Shown here: positions 37,453 through 46,845 of the stretch, in pieces
Numbering within the stretch: the first letter of the stretch is position 1
Layout of the letters: every line of letters begins with the position of its first letter
NCBI GenBank assembly: GCA_002839995.1
Contig: PGZC01000005.1
Location: 62,001-126,000, forward strand
Origin: Gammaproteobacteria bacterium HGW-Gammaproteobacteria-4
GTDB lineage: Bacteria; Pseudomonadota; Gammaproteobacteria; Xanthomonadales; Xanthomonadaceae
Reading direction: 5' to 3'
DNA: 64,000 nucleotides
Notes under the pieces: model-generated
Databases searched by the model: none
What the model was told of the DNA's origin: nothing
The model's input: only the letters and a program-made list of their open reading frames with translations
Translations under genes and position numbers: made by a program

Positions 37453-37965
37453 GCGCGCAGTGTAGTGCATGGTGATGGCTGCGACGTGCCGCGCACTTTT
37501 TTGGTGACTTGCCACACATAGCTGTGCTTCGATCTCACCAACCGCTTGTAGGTTACTGTTCAGCGGCGTGAAATCGGCTTATCCACATCGTCTGTGGATA
37601 AGTCTGTGGACGACGCCGGGATCAGCCTCGCAATCGCCCGTGGCGACGGGCTGCGATCCAACTTGGCGATTTTTTAACCAAAGCGTCACATTGCAATAAA
37701 AACAACAGGTTGGGACGCCGGCTGCGCATTGCCAAGTGGGCCGCGCCGCGCGCCGCGCAGCAATCCGAAGGCACACTTTTCGCTTGTGTACAACCGCCTT
37801 GCCGGCAGGCCTTGCCAGCGCTTGCGGAGCGCCTTTTATCGGTTCCGTCAAGTCCGGATTCGCGATGTTTCCGGCCGCCGCGCAGCACGCGCCCAGCTCC
37901 AGGTTGACAGTCCTTGCGCCGCCGGCCTCGCGTACCATGTCGGGCTGTTCACGGTGACCGCCCCC
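37453..37965. other. Divergent intergenic region priA / MATE exporter with DnaA boxes and AT-rich block
   Basis: No gene is supported. Contents: an inverted pair of DnaA boxes at 37579-37601, a third partial box at 37605, and an AT-rich stretch at about 37664-37710 (GATTTTTTAACCAAAG, CAATAAAAACAACAGG). GC-rich DNA follows, leading to the exporter start. Promoters for both genes must lie here. Confidence 0.6.
37579..37611. promoter_or_regulatory. Inverted pair of perfect DnaA boxes
   Basis: TTATCCACA at 37579-37587 and its complement TGTGGATAA at 37593-37601 are both exact matches to the strong DnaA-box consensus, with 5 bases between them. A weaker TGTGGACGA follows at 37605. They sit between divergent priA and the MATE gene. 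The arrangement suggests DnaA control of priA or a DnaA-titrating site. It is not at a dnaA gene, so it is probably not the chromosomal origin. Confidence 0.65.
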
Positions 37966-39315
37966 ATGCCCGCCAAGCACTCGTTGCGCTACGAAATCAA
38001 CGCGACCACCCGACTGGCCGCGCCGCTGGTGCTTGGCCAGCTATCGTCGGTGGCGATGAGCGTGGTCGATACCGTGCTCGCCGGTTGGCATAGCCCGACC
38101 ACGCTGGCGGCAGTGGCGGTGGGCAGTGCGATCTGGTCGGTGGTCATTCTGGTGCTGATCGGCGTGCTGATGGCGGTGCCGCCGATCATCGCCCAGCTCA
38201 ACGGTGCTGGCCGACGCGATGAGATCGGCAGCAGTTTTCGCCAGGCGCTGTGGCTGGCGCTGACGATGGGTCTGGCGCTGATGGTGCTGGTGCGCAACGC
38301 CGAGTGGATGTTCGACCTGGCGCGGATTGCGTCCGAGGTGCGGCCCGAAGCGCTGGCGTTTCTCGATGCGATCGGCTGGGGCGCACCGGCGCTGGCGCTG
38401 TACTTCTGCCTGCGTTATCTCAGCGAAGGAGTGTCGTGGACGGTGCCGACGATGGTGTTCGGCGTTGCCGGCCTGCTGTTGCTGGCGCCGCTGGGCTACG
38501 CCCTGATGTTTGGTCGCTGGGGTCTGCCCGAGCTCGGCGCTGCCGGGCTCGGCTATGCCACCGCCGGGGTGCTGTGGGCGCAGGCGACCGGCTTCGCCGT
38601 GTATCTGGCGCGCTCGCCACGGTTCCGCGATTTGCGCTTGTTCGTGCGCTTCGAGGCGCCGCGTTGGTCGGCAATCCGCGAGCTGCTGCGGATCGGTTTG
38701 CCGATGGGCGTGGCGATCTTCATGGAGGGCAGCCTGTTCGTGGTCAGCGCCCTGCTGATCGGCCGGATCGGCGCGATCGAAGTGGCAGCGCACCAGATCG
38801 CGATCAATCTCTCCAGCGTCACCTTCATGGTGCCGCTTGGGGTGGCGATGGCGACCACGGTGCGGGTCGGCCACGCGGTGGGCATGGGCGACGCGGATGG
38901 TGTGCGTGGCGCAGGGCTGGCGGGCTACAGCATTGTGCTGGTGACCCAGGTCGGTGCCGGTCTGGTCATGTTTTTCGGCAATCACTGGCTGGTCGGCCTG
39001 TACACCCGCGACGCTGCCGTCGCCGCCGTGGCCAGCAGCCTGTTGCTGTATGCCGCTGCGTTTCAGTTGCCCGACGGCATCCAGGCGTTGTCGGGCGGCG
39101 CCCTGCGCGGGCTCAAGGATACCCGGATGCCGATGTTCATCACCGTGCTCGCGTACTGGCTGCTGGGCATGCCGCTCGGCGCCGGTCTGGCGTTCGGTCT
39201 GGGCTGGGGTGCGCAAGGCATGTGGGCCGGACTGATCATGGGTCTGACGGCGGCGGCCGGCTTGTTGTGTTGGCGCTTTGTGCGCCTTGCGCGCGCGGCC
39301 GTGACCTCCGGGTGA
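37966..39315 (+). CDS. MATE-family multidrug/toxin efflux transporter (NorM-like)
   Basis: Cation-coupled antiporter (449 aa) with twelve helices in two six-helix halves. The NorM-type signatures are LAAPLVLGQLSSVAMSVVDTVLAG in helix 1, VPPIIAQLNGAGRRDEIG after helix 2, and in the second half GLPMGVAIFMEGSLFVVSALLIGRIG and LPDGIQALSGGALRGLKDTRMP. I chose the ATG at 37966, where GGTGA provides a ribosome site; an in-frame GTG lies 12 bases upstream. sppA follows after 55 bases in the same direction. Confidence 0.92.
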   Translation: MPAKHSLRYEINATTRLAAPLVLGQLSSVAMSVVDTVLAGWHSPTTLAAVAVGSAIWSVVILVLIGVLMAVPPIIAQLNGAGRRDEIGSSFRQALWLALTMGLALMVLVRNAEWMFDLARIASEVRPEALAFLDAIGWGAPALALYFCLRYLSEGVSWTVPTMVFGVAGLLLLAPLGYALMFGRWGLPELGAAGLGYATAGVLWAQATGFAVYLARSPRFRDLRLFVRFEAPRWSAIRELLRIGLPMGVAIFMEGSLFVVSALLIGRIGAIEVAAHQIAINLSSVTFMVPLGVAMATTVRVGHAVGMGDADGVRGAGLAGYSIVLVTQVGAGLVMFFGNHWLVGLYTRDAAVAAVASSLLLYAAAFQLPDGIQALSGGALRGLKDTRMPMFITVLAYWLLGMPLGAGLAFGLGWGAQGMWAGLIMGLTAAAGLLCWRFVRLARAAVTSG

Positions 39316-39370
39316 TGGTTGTCGCTCGAGTTCGCGTTATCCTTGCATCGATTTCATTGGGAGTGCGCTC

Positions 39371-41227
39371 ATGAGCGATAAACCGCGCGGGCTGCTGGTC
39401 CGGTTGGTGGCGGGTGTCTGGCATACGATCGATTTCAGTCGCCGGTTCGTGGTCAACATGCTGTTCCTGCTGATCATGTTGTTCGTCCTGGCCGCCGTGT
39501 TCGCGCCCAGCGCGATCCTGCACAAGCGCACCGCATTGGTGATTGCGCCCAATGGCGATCTGGTGGAGCAATATCGCTCCGACCCGGGCTCGCGTGCGCT
39601 CGCCAAATTGCTGGGCGAGGAAGTGCCCGAGGTGCAGCTGCGCGATCTGCTCAAGGCGATCAAGGCCGCTACCAACGATGACCGGATCGAGCGCATCGTG
39701 CTGCGCGCCGACACCTTGGGCGGTGCCGGCATGGCGGCGCTGCGCGAAGTGGCCGATGCCCTGCGCGAGTTCCGCGCGGCAGGCAAGGAGATCATCGCCT
39801 ATGGCGACAGCTACGACCAGCGCCAGTACCTGTTGGCGGCGCAGGCGAACGAGGTTTACCTGCACCCCGGCGGCGCGATTCTGCTCGAAGGGCTGGCCCG
39901 GTTCCAGCCGTATTTCCGTGAAGGCCTGCAGGACAAGCTCGGCGTCGAGGTGCATCTGTTCCGCGTGGGTGAGTACAAGTCTGCGGCAGAGCCGTTCGTT
40001 CTCGATGGCCCGTCACCGGAAGCGCAGACCGCCGACCTGTACTGGATGAACGATGTCTGGCAGCGCTATCTCGACGATATCGGCGCCGCGCGCGGCATCG
40101 CGCCCGGGGAGATCGCCGCGAGCATCGAGCAATTGCCGCAGCGGCTGGCCGCACAACACGGCGATCTGGGCAAATTGGCGCTCAGCGAACACCTGGTTGA
40201 TGACCTGAAAACGCAGGATCAGGTGCGCGACCTGCTCATCGAGCGCGGTGTCGCGGATGAGGACAACCACAGTTTCCGTCAGATCGATCTGGAGTCCTAC
40301 CTCGACTTCGTGAACCGCGAAAATCTGCACATCGGCCGTCAGGACACGATTGCGGTGGTCGTGGCGCAGGGCGAAATCGTCGATGGCGAACAGGCGCCGG
40401 GCACGGTCGGCGGCGCATCGACCGCGGCGCTGATTCGCGAGGCGCGCGAAAACGAAGACGTCAAAGCGCTGTTGCTGCGCGTGGATTCGCCCGGTGGCGG
40501 CGTGTTCCCGTCCGAGCAGATCCGCCGCGAGGTCGAACTGACCCGTGACGCCGGGATCCCGGTGGTGGTGTCGATGGGCAACGTGGCGGCCTCGGGCGGC
40601 TACTGGATTTCGATGAACGCCGACGTGATCTTTGCCGATCCGTCGACGATTTCCGGCTCGATCGGCATCTTCGGCCTGTGGATGAGCGTTCCGGAGACGC
40701 TGGCCAGGATCGGCGTGCGCACCGGTGGCGTCGGTACCACCCGATTTGCCGGCGCATTCGACCCGACCCGGCCGTTCGACCCGGCGGTTGGCGAAATCAT
40801 CCAGTCGGTGATCGACGCCGGCTATGCCGACTTCACCGGCAAGGTGGCGGCTGCACGCGAGCAAAGCGTCGAAGCGATCGATCGGATCGCGCGCGGCCGG
40901 GTGTGGTCGGGCGCGCAGGCCAAGGAGCGCGGGCTGGTCGATGAGCTGGGCGGGTTGCGCGCGGCGTTGGCGCGCGCCGCCGAACTGGCGAAGCTCGATG
41001 CGGGCCGCTACCGGGTCGATTACATCGAGACGCGGATGTCGCCATTCGAGAAGTTCATGAGCGATCTCGGCGCCAATTCGGCCGCGCGCGCCGTGCTGCG
41101 CGAAACCGGCATGGCCAAAGTGCTGCTGGGGCCGCAGAGCGCGCAGATCGAACAGCGTCTGCACTGGCTCGGCCGTGCGCGCACTCGTCCGATCCAGGCA
41201 TTGGCGCACTGTTTTTGCGGCCTGTGA
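39371..41227 (+). CDS. sppA: Signal peptide peptidase SppA (long, 67K type)
   Basis: Inner-membrane serine protease (618 aa) that degrades leftover signal peptides. One N-terminal membrane helix (about 25-48) anchors two tandem ClpP-like domains. The dyad is split between them as in E. coli SppA: general base Lys in VGEYKSAAEPF (about 202) from the first domain, and nucleophile Ser in GNVAASGGYW (about 408) from the second. GGAGTGCG lies before the ATG. It is followed 19 bases later by rsmC. Confidence 0.94.
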   Translation: MSDKPRGLLVRLVAGVWHTIDFSRRFVVNMLFLLIMLFVLAAVFAPSAILHKRTALVIAPNGDLVEQYRSDPGSRALAKLLGEEVPEVQLRDLLKAIKAATNDDRIERIVLRADTLGGAGMAALREVADALREFRAAGKEIIAYGDSYDQRQYLLAAQANEVYLHPGGAILLEGLARFQPYFREGLQDKLGVEVHLFRVGEYKSAAEPFVLDGPSPEAQTADLYWMNDVWQRYLDDIGAARGIAPGEIAASIEQLPQRLAAQHGDLGKLALSEHLVDDLKTQDQVRDLLIERGVADEDNHSFRQIDLESYLDFVNRENLHIGRQDTIAVVVAQGEIVDGEQAPGTVGGASTAALIREARENEDVKALLLRVDSPGGGVFPSEQIRREVELTRDAGIPVVVSMGNVAASGGYWISMNADVIFADPSTISGSIGIFGLWMSVPETLARIGVRTGGVGTTRFAGAFDPTRPFDPAVGEIIQSVIDAGYADFTGKVAAAREQSVEAIDRIARGRVWSGAQAKERGLVDELGGLRAALARAAELAKLDAGRYRVDYIETRMSPFEKFMSDLGANSAARAVLRETGMAKVLLGPQSAQIEQRLHWLGRARTRPIQALAHCFCGL

Positions 41228-41246
41228 TTGCCGCCGCGGCGCGGTA

Positions 41247-42278
41247 ATGGCCAGCCAACTGCTGGACACCTTGCTGCTGCCGCTGCGCAGCGGCGAGGTG
41301 GCGTTGCCGACATCCGGCGCGGTGTTGTTCCTGCGCGCGCGCGCCGGTGCGGCGCTCAACGCCATCGCCGGCGTGCAGTGGCACTGCCAGCAAAGCTTCA
41401 AGCCGCAGGCCGATGCCTTGCTCGCGGCCGGGCATTCGCTGATCGCGGATGACGACGCACGTTATCCGCTGGTGCTGGCATTGCCGCCACGGCAGCGCGA
41501 TGAAGCACGCGCCACCCTGGCGCGCGCATTCGCGCGGCTGAGCCCCGGCGGCGTGGTACTGGCGGCGATGGCCAATGACGAGGGTGCGCGCAGCATGCAG
41601 GCCGATGTCGCGCGTCTGGCAGGCAGCGCATGCAGTCTGTCCAAGCACAAGTGCCGCGCGGTCTGGGCCGGTTACGATGCGGCCCGTTTCGATACCGCAC
41701 TCTGCACGCAGTGGTTGCAAGCCGACGCGCCGCGCGCGATCGCCGACGGCCGGTTCGTCAGCCGCCCCGGCCTGTTTGCCTGGGATCGCATCGACCCCGG
41801 CTCGGCCCTGCTCGCCGCACATCTGCCGAGCGATCTGAGCGGCGGCTGTGCGGATCTTGGCGCGGGCTACGGTTATCTCAGCGCCGAATTGCTGGCGCGC
41901 TGCCCGGGTATCCGCACGCTGGATCTGTTCGACGCCGAAGCGCGGGCGCTGGAGCTGGCGCAGATCAATCTCGCCAATAGCGCGCACCCCGCGACGCGTC
42001 GCTACCATTGGCACGATGTCGGCAGCGGGCTGCCCGGTCGCTACGATGCCATCGTCAGCAACCCGCCGTTTCACGTCGGGGCAGCACCCGACTCGACGCT
42101 GGGGCGGGCGTTCATCGCCAGCGCGGCGCAGGCGTTGCTGCCGGGCGGCCAGTTGTGGCTGGTGGCCAATCGCCACCTGCCTTACGAGGCCGAATTGGCG
42201 CGTCGCTTCCGCAGTGTGCGCAGTGTTGCCCAGGCGCAGGGCTACAAGATCATCCACGCCAGCGAGCGATTGAATTGA
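41247..42278 (+). CDS. rsmC: 16S rRNA (guanine-N2)-methyltransferase, RsmC type
   Basis: SAM-dependent methyltransferase (343 aa) expected to modify G1207 of 16S rRNA. It shows two tandem methyltransferase folds, the first degenerate. The active one has GGCADLGAGYGYLSAELL as SAM motif I, DLFDAEARALELA, and the base-flipping active site SNPPFHVG. The start ATG (41247) is supported by the MASQLLDTLLLP N terminus. rsuA begins 2 bases after its stop, pairing two small-subunit rRNA-modifying enzymes. Confidence 0.9.
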   Translation: MASQLLDTLLLPLRSGEVALPTSGAVLFLRARAGAALNAIAGVQWHCQQSFKPQADALLAAGHSLIADDDARYPLVLALPPRQRDEARATLARAFARLSPGGVVLAAMANDEGARSMQADVARLAGSACSLSKHKCRAVWAGYDAARFDTALCTQWLQADAPRAIADGRFVSRPGLFAWDRIDPGSALLAAHLPSDLSGGCADLGAGYGYLSAELLARCPGIRTLDLFDAEARALELAQINLANSAHPATRRYHWHDVGSGLPGRYDAIVSNPPFHVGAAPDSTLGRAFIASAAQALLPGGQLWLVANRHLPYEAELARRFRSVRSVAQAQGYKIIHASERLN

Positions 42279-42280
42279 AA

Positions 42281-42979
42281 ATGAAACTGGTGAAATTGCT
42301 GGCCAACCTCGGCTACGGCAGCCGCAAGCAAGTGACCGAGATGCTGCGCAACGGCTGGGTGATGCGTGCCGACGGCAGCACGCTCGGCCCCGACGACAGC
42401 GCCGATCCCGCCGATATCGTGGTCGATGATGAGCCGCTCGATCCGCCGCCGGGCATGGTGTTGATGCTGCACAAGCCGATCGGTGTCACCTGCTCGACCC
42501 GCGATGCCGGCGGCGTGGTGTACGACCTGCTGCCGCCGCGGTTTCGCCTGCGCAATCCGGTGCTGTCCACGGTTGGCCGTCTGGATCGCGATACCTCGGG
42601 GTTGCTGCTGATGACCGACGATGGCGCATTGCTGCACCGGATCATTTCGCCCAAGGCACGGTTGGTGAAGGTGTACGAGGCGGTGCTGGCCGAAGATCTG
42701 CGCGGCGACGAGGCGGACATTTTCGCCAGCGGCACGCTGTTGCTGGAATCGGAAACCACGCCGGTTGCGCCGGCGCAACTTGAAGTGCTGGGGCCGCGCC
42801 GTGCGCGCCTGGCGATGATCGAAGGCCGCTACCATCAGGTGCGGCGCATGTTCGCGTCGCAGGGCAATCACGTGCTCGCTCTGCAACGGATTTCGGTCGG
42901 CGGTCTGGGCCTTGGCGATCTGGCGCCGGGCCAATGGCGGCTGCTCGATGGCGACGATCTGGCGCGCATTTTCGACTGA
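42281..42979 (+). CDS. rsuA: 16S rRNA pseudouridine synthase, RsuA type
   Basis: RsuA-family enzyme (232 aa) making pseudouridine in 16S rRNA (U516 in E. coli). An S4-like N terminus (KLLANLGYGSRKQVTEMLRNGWV) is followed by the catalytic domain. The nucleophilic Asp is in VGRLDRDTSGLLLMT, KVYEAVL is typical, and EGRYHQVRRMFASQGNHVLAL is the C-terminal RNA-contact motif. The ATG starts 2 bases after rsmC. It converges with the GGDEF-EAL gene with one base between the stops. Confidence 0.93.
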   Translation: MKLVKLLANLGYGSRKQVTEMLRNGWVMRADGSTLGPDDSADPADIVVDDEPLDPPPGMVLMLHKPIGVTCSTRDAGGVVYDLLPPRFRLRNPVLSTVGRLDRDTSGLLLMTDDGALLHRIISPKARLVKVYEAVLAEDLRGDEADIFASGTLLLESETTPVAPAQLEVLGPRRARLAMIEGRYHQVRRMFASQGNHVLALQRISVGGLGLGDLAPGQWRLLDGDDLARIFD

Positions 42980-42980
42980 C

Positions 42981-44885
42981 TCAGTCGACCGGATAGCGCG
43001 CGCCCGGGTCGAATTGTGCGGCGGGCAGCGGCAGACTGAACAAATAGCCCTGGCCGAATGGACAGGACTGTGCGCGCAAGAATGCCATGTGATGGTCGAA
43101 CTCGATGCCCTCGGCGACGACGCTGAGGCCGAGCGATTGCGCCATGCTCAGGATGGCGCTGGCGATCGCCGCGTCGTCGGGGTTGCCCGGCACGCCGCGG
43201 ATGAAGCTGCGGTCGATCTTGAGGATGCGGAACGGCAACTGGCGCAGATAGCCGAACGAGGAGTAGCCGGTGCCAAAATCATCGATGCTCAGCGACACGC
43301 CCAATTCGCCCAGCATGTGCAATGTGCTCAGGGCGAGATCTTCGCCGGCAAGAAACAGGCTTTCGGTGATCTCCACATGCAGCGATGCGGCGGGGATATC
43401 GTATTTGGCCAGCACGTTTGCAACGTGATCGACGAACTCGGGGTCGCGTAACTGGCGCACGGATACGTTGACCGCCATCGTGAAGCTGGGCTGTTGTGCG
43501 CGCCACATTTTGCATTGCGCAAGCGCGTTATCGAGCACCCAGTAGCCGATCTCGCAGATCAGCCCGGTCTCCTCGGCGAGGGTGATGAAGCTGTCGGGGA
43601 AGACCAGACCGTCTTCGGGATGGTTCCAGCGCAGCAGGGCTTCGGCGCCGACGGTATGGCCGTCGCTCAGATCGACGATGGGATGATAGTGCAGCAACAG
43701 CTGCCCGGCGCCGACCGCGGCACGCAGAAACTGCTCGGTGCGCACGCGCGAGCGGGCATTCTCGTCGGTTTGCAGCGAGTAGAACCGGTAGCCGTTACGC
43801 CCGGCCGCCTTGGTCTCGTACATCGCCAGATCGGCGTTTTTCAGCAGGGTGGCGGCGTCCTCGCCATCCTGCGGGCACAGGGTAATGCCGATGCTGGCGC
43901 TGATCTGGTGTTCGACGCCATCGATCTGCATCGGTTTCGATACCGCGTCGAGCGTACGCAACGCCACCATGACCGGATCGTTGCGATCGGCGACCTGGCC
44001 GACGATGACGGCAAACTCGTCGCCACCCAGACGCGCCACCGTGTCGCTGCTGCGCACCACCGACTGCAAGCGCTCGGAAATCGTCTTCAGCAACGCATCG
44101 CCGGCTCCGTGGCCGCGTGAATCGTTGATGTCCTTGAACCGGTCCAGATCGACGAACATCAACGCCAGCGAGGTATTGCTGCGCCGGGTGAAGGCAACCG
44201 CCTGATTGACGCGATCGAGAAACAGGCTGCGGTTCGGTAACCCGGTCAGGCTGTCGTACAACGCCAACTGGCGGTTACGGCCCTCGCTCTGCGCCAGCGA
44301 CAGGTTGGCCGCCTGCAATTGCGCGATGTTTTCGCGAGCGCGACGAATGATGCCGAGCACGGCAACCAGGGCAAGCACCGTGGCCACGGCACTGCCGACC
44401 AGCACGATCCGCACCAGACGCTTGCCGAGCGCGGCGACCGGCGCGATGAAGGCGTCCGAATGCTCGCCAAAGCTGCGCGCGGCGATCGCGATTTGCGCGA
44501 TCAATCCGCTGTCATCGAGTGCTCCGCCCTGATATGCGTCGATTTGCGCAAGCGTGCGATCCGCCAATGCCAGATCGTTCTCGCACAGCCGCAACAGCGC
44601 ATCGCCGCCGAGCAGCGTTATTTCAAGGCGCTCGAACACGCCGCTCTCGCGCAGGCAGGCCAGCGGCTGGGCGCGGATCTGTTCGATGCTTGCACGCAAC
44701 AATGCCGGTTCCGGCAGCGCGCCGTCAGCGGCATCGAGCTGCCGGATCAACCCATGCGTGGCCTGCATATGCAGCGCGTTCAACTCGTGGAAGCGTGCGA
44801 CCTTGGCCAGTTGCACAAAGCCGGTCACGGCCAATAACGCAAGCACGGCGATGATCGCCACGATGGCGAACAGCCGCCGGCGCAT
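42981..44885 (-). CDS. Membrane GGDEF-EAL protein
   Basis: Cyclic-di-GMP enzyme of 634 residues. Two membrane helices (about 5-25 and 157-180) flank a helical periplasmic sensor. The GGDEF domain (about 205-370) has an intact RLGGDEFAVIV signature, and the EAL domain (about 380-630) an intact EALLRWNHP, EITESLFLAGED, DDFGTGYSSFGYL, KIDRSFI and AEGIEF. Both activities are thus possible, unlike the larger protein at 18290, whose GGDEF motif is degenerate. It is a single-gene unit. Confidence 0.9.
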   Translation of the reverse strand: MRRRLFAIVAIIAVLALLAVTGFVQLAKVARFHELNALHMQATHGLIRQLDAADGALPEPALLRASIEQIRAQPLACLRESGVFERLEITLLGGDALLRLCENDLALADRTLAQIDAYQGGALDDSGLIAQIAIAARSFGEHSDAFIAPVAALGKRLVRIVLVGSAVATVLALVAVLGIIRRARENIAQLQAANLSLAQSEGRNRQLALYDSLTGLPNRSLFLDRVNQAVAFTRRSNTSLALMFVDLDRFKDINDSRGHGAGDALLKTISERLQSVVRSSDTVARLGGDEFAVIVGQVADRNDPVMVALRTLDAVSKPMQIDGVEHQISASIGITLCPQDGEDAATLLKNADLAMYETKAAGRNGYRFYSLQTDENARSRVRTEQFLRAAVGAGQLLLHYHPIVDLSDGHTVGAEALLRWNHPEDGLVFPDSFITLAEETGLICEIGYWVLDNALAQCKMWRAQQPSFTMAVNVSVRQLRDPEFVDHVANVLAKYDIPAASLHVEITESLFLAGEDLALSTLHMLGELGVSLSIDDFGTGYSSFGYLRQLPFRILKIDRSFIRGVPGNPDDAAIASAILSMAQSLGLSVVAEGIEFDHHMAFLRAQSCPFGQGYLFSLPLPAAQFDPGARYPVD

Positions 44886-45124
44886 ATCGCTGGATCTCAA
44901 GCGCGTCTCCCCCCTGGTCTTCGCGGCTCCGCGCTGTCGGTGGCTGATCCCGGATGGCGGCGGTCGCCACCATCCGCCACGCCCCGAACATAGCAATTTA
45001 CGACACGCCGCGATAGCTTTGCGCTGGAACGGCTGACTTGGATCAATTTATGCCGCCTTGGTTCCCGTCATCATGCGGCGATGGCGAGGCGATGCCGCCG
45101 GCCAGAAAACAGGTGATTGCACGC

Positions 45125-45838
45125 ATGCGAACGATTGGTTTGATTGGCGGCATGAGCGTTGAATCGACGGTTCCGTATTACCAGCAGATCAATCGCCATG
45201 TGGCCGAACGCCTCGGCGGCCTGCATTCGGCGCCGCTGCTGTTGTACAGCGTCGATTTTGCCGCGATCGCCGCATTGCAGGCGGCAGACGACTGGCTACA
45301 AGCGGGTGAGGTGTTGGCCAATTGCGCGCGGAAATTGCAGCGCGCCGGTGCCGAGGCGCTGGTGCTGTGTACCAACACCATGCACAAGGTGGCGCCGGCA
45401 ATCGAGGCCGCAGTGGACATTCCGTTCCTGCATGTCGTCGATATCACCGCCGCTGCGGTGTGCAGCGCCGGCATCGAAAACGTCGCCCTGCTCGGCACCC
45501 GTTTCACCATGGAGCAATCATTTTACCGGGAGCGTTTGCAGCGACACGGGTTGAATGTGACGGTGCCGGATGCCGCCGATCGGGAGTGCGTGCACCGGGT
45601 GATTTTCGAGGAGTTGTGCTGCGGCCGATTCGAGCCGGCATCGCGCCGTGCCTACATCGATATCATCGGACGGCTCGCGCACGGTGGCGCGCAGGCGGTG
45701 ATTCTGGGCTGCACCGAGATCGGTCTGCTGCTTTCGCGCGACGACAGCCTGTTGCCGCTGTTCGATACCACCGCGTTGCACGCGCGCGCGGCGGCGGAGT
45801 TCGTGCTGGCCGATCGCTTCCCCACCTGCACAGGTTGA
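45125..45838 (+). CDS. Aspartate/glutamate racemase family protein
   Basis: Cofactor-independent racemase fold (237 aa, YgeA/RacX-like). Both catalytic cysteines are present: the first in VLCTNTMHKVAPA (about 85) and the second in AVILGCTEIGLLL (about 195). The N terminus MRTIGLIGGMSVEST is typical. CAGGTGA lies 11 bases before the ATG chosen, and the upstream in-frame ATGs lack such a site. Substrate is probably a D/L-amino acid pair such as aspartate, but specificity cannot be read. It is followed by an inverted REP pair. Confidence 0.88.
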   Translation: MRTIGLIGGMSVESTVPYYQQINRHVAERLGGLHSAPLLLYSVDFAAIAALQAADDWLQAGEVLANCARKLQRAGAEALVLCTNTMHKVAPAIEAAVDIPFLHVVDITAAAVCSAGIENVALLGTRFTMEQSFYRERLQRHGLNVTVPDAADRECVHRVIFEELCCGRFEPASRRAYIDIIGRLAHGGAQAVILGCTEIGLLLSRDDSLLPLFDTTALHARAAAEFVLADRFPTCTG

Positions 45839-45867
45839 TCGGCTGATGTCCGTCGGCGATGAAGCTC

Positions 45868-45938
45868 TCGCCCACAGGGTGGGCTCCTACAGGCGCGCGC
45901 AACCGTTTTTTTTGTAGGAGCCCACCCTGTGGGCGACC
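45868..45938. repeat. Inverted REP pair
   Basis: A unit TCGCCCACAGGGTGGGCTCC at 45868 faces its complement ending GGGCGACC at 45938, with a T8 run between them. Each unit is itself a palindrome (GCCCAC-AGG-GTGGGC), and the pair can form one long hairpin downstream of the racemase gene. This can terminate or stabilise transcripts. Confidence 0.85.
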
Positions 45939-46083
45939 GAACCACCTGCGCAACCGACGCCCAGATTCGGATGTTCTATGCGTTTTTTTTGCGTCCTTTG
46001 CGGACCAGAAGTTCTGCGCTTTTCCCGGGTCTCTGGTCCCGGGTTAAAATCACGCCCTCTCCTCGCAATGATCGAAACCGCCC

Positions 46084-46845
46084 ATGTGCCTGATTGCCCT
46101 GGCGTGGCATGTCCATCCACGCTATCCGTTGGTGTTGATCGCCAATCGCGATGAATTCCATGCGCGGCCGACCGCGCCGGCAGCGGCACATCCCACGCAG
46201 CCGCATCTGTTTGGCGGCCGCGATCTGGAAAAGGGCGGTAGCTGGCTGATGGTTTCGGGCCAGCGGCGGATGGCGGCGGTGACCAATGTCCGGCTGCCGC
46301 AGCCGGTCGATGCCGACGCCGCGTCGCGCGGGCAACTGGTGCTGGAGTTTGCCCAGTCGCAGGTTTCGGCAGCCGCGTATGGCGACGCGCTGGCGGCGCG
46401 CGCGGGGCAGTTTGCGCACTTCAACCTGCTGGCCTGGGATGGCGCCGATCTGATCTACGCCGGCACCCATCCGGAGTACGACACGGCGCGCATCGAGCCC
46501 GGTGTGCATGTGCTGTCCAACGCCGGGCTGAACAGCCCGTGGCCGAAAGCCTTGCGTTTGCAGCAGCGCTTGCGCGATTGGCTGGAGCAGGCGGATGCAC
46601 CCATCGAGCCGTTGTTTGCGGCGCTGGCCGATCGCGAACAGGCGCGCGATGCCGAGTTGCCCGATACCGGTGTCGGCATCGCGCGTGAGCGCTTCCTCTC
46701 GGCGCCATTCATTGTCGGCGCCGACTATGGCACCCGGTGCAGCACCATTGTGCTGGCGGATGATGAGGGAATCGACTTTACCGAGCGACGGTTCGGGCCG
46801 CTGGGCACAACCCTCGGCGAAGTTCACCAGACGTTGCCGCTGTGA
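46084..46845 (+). CDS. NRDE/TANGO2-family protein
   Basis: 253-residue protein of the NRDE family, named after the N-R-D-E motif seen here in VLIANRDEFHARPTAPA. It begins with the invariant MCLI. The Cys2 start and the N-terminal nucleophile-like architecture suggest an Ntn-type fold. Other family marks are DLEKGGSWLMVS, RMAAVTNVR, HVLSNAGLNSPWPK and CSTIVLAD. The animal member TANGO2 is linked to metabolic disease, but the bacterial role is unknown. The stop TGA overlaps the next gene's ATG. Confidence 0.9.
   Translation: MCLIALAWHVHPRYPLVLIANRDEFHARPTAPAAAHPTQPHLFGGRDLEKGGSWLMVSGQRRMAAVTNVRLPQPVDADAASRGQLVLEFAQSQVSAAAYGDALAARAGQFAHFNLLAWDGADLIYAGTHPEYDTARIEPGVHVLSNAGLNSPWPKALRLQQRLRDWLEQADAPIEPLFAALADREQARDAELPDTGVGIARERFLSAPFIVGADYGTRCSTIVLADDEGIDFTERRFGPLGTTLGEVHQTLPL

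Noticed and set aside
37579-37720. Chromosomal replication origin
   Set aside because: Two perfect DnaA boxes and an AT-rich block are suggestive, but there is no dnaA, dnaN or rpmH nearby and too few boxes for a typical oriC; kept only as a DnaA-binding site.
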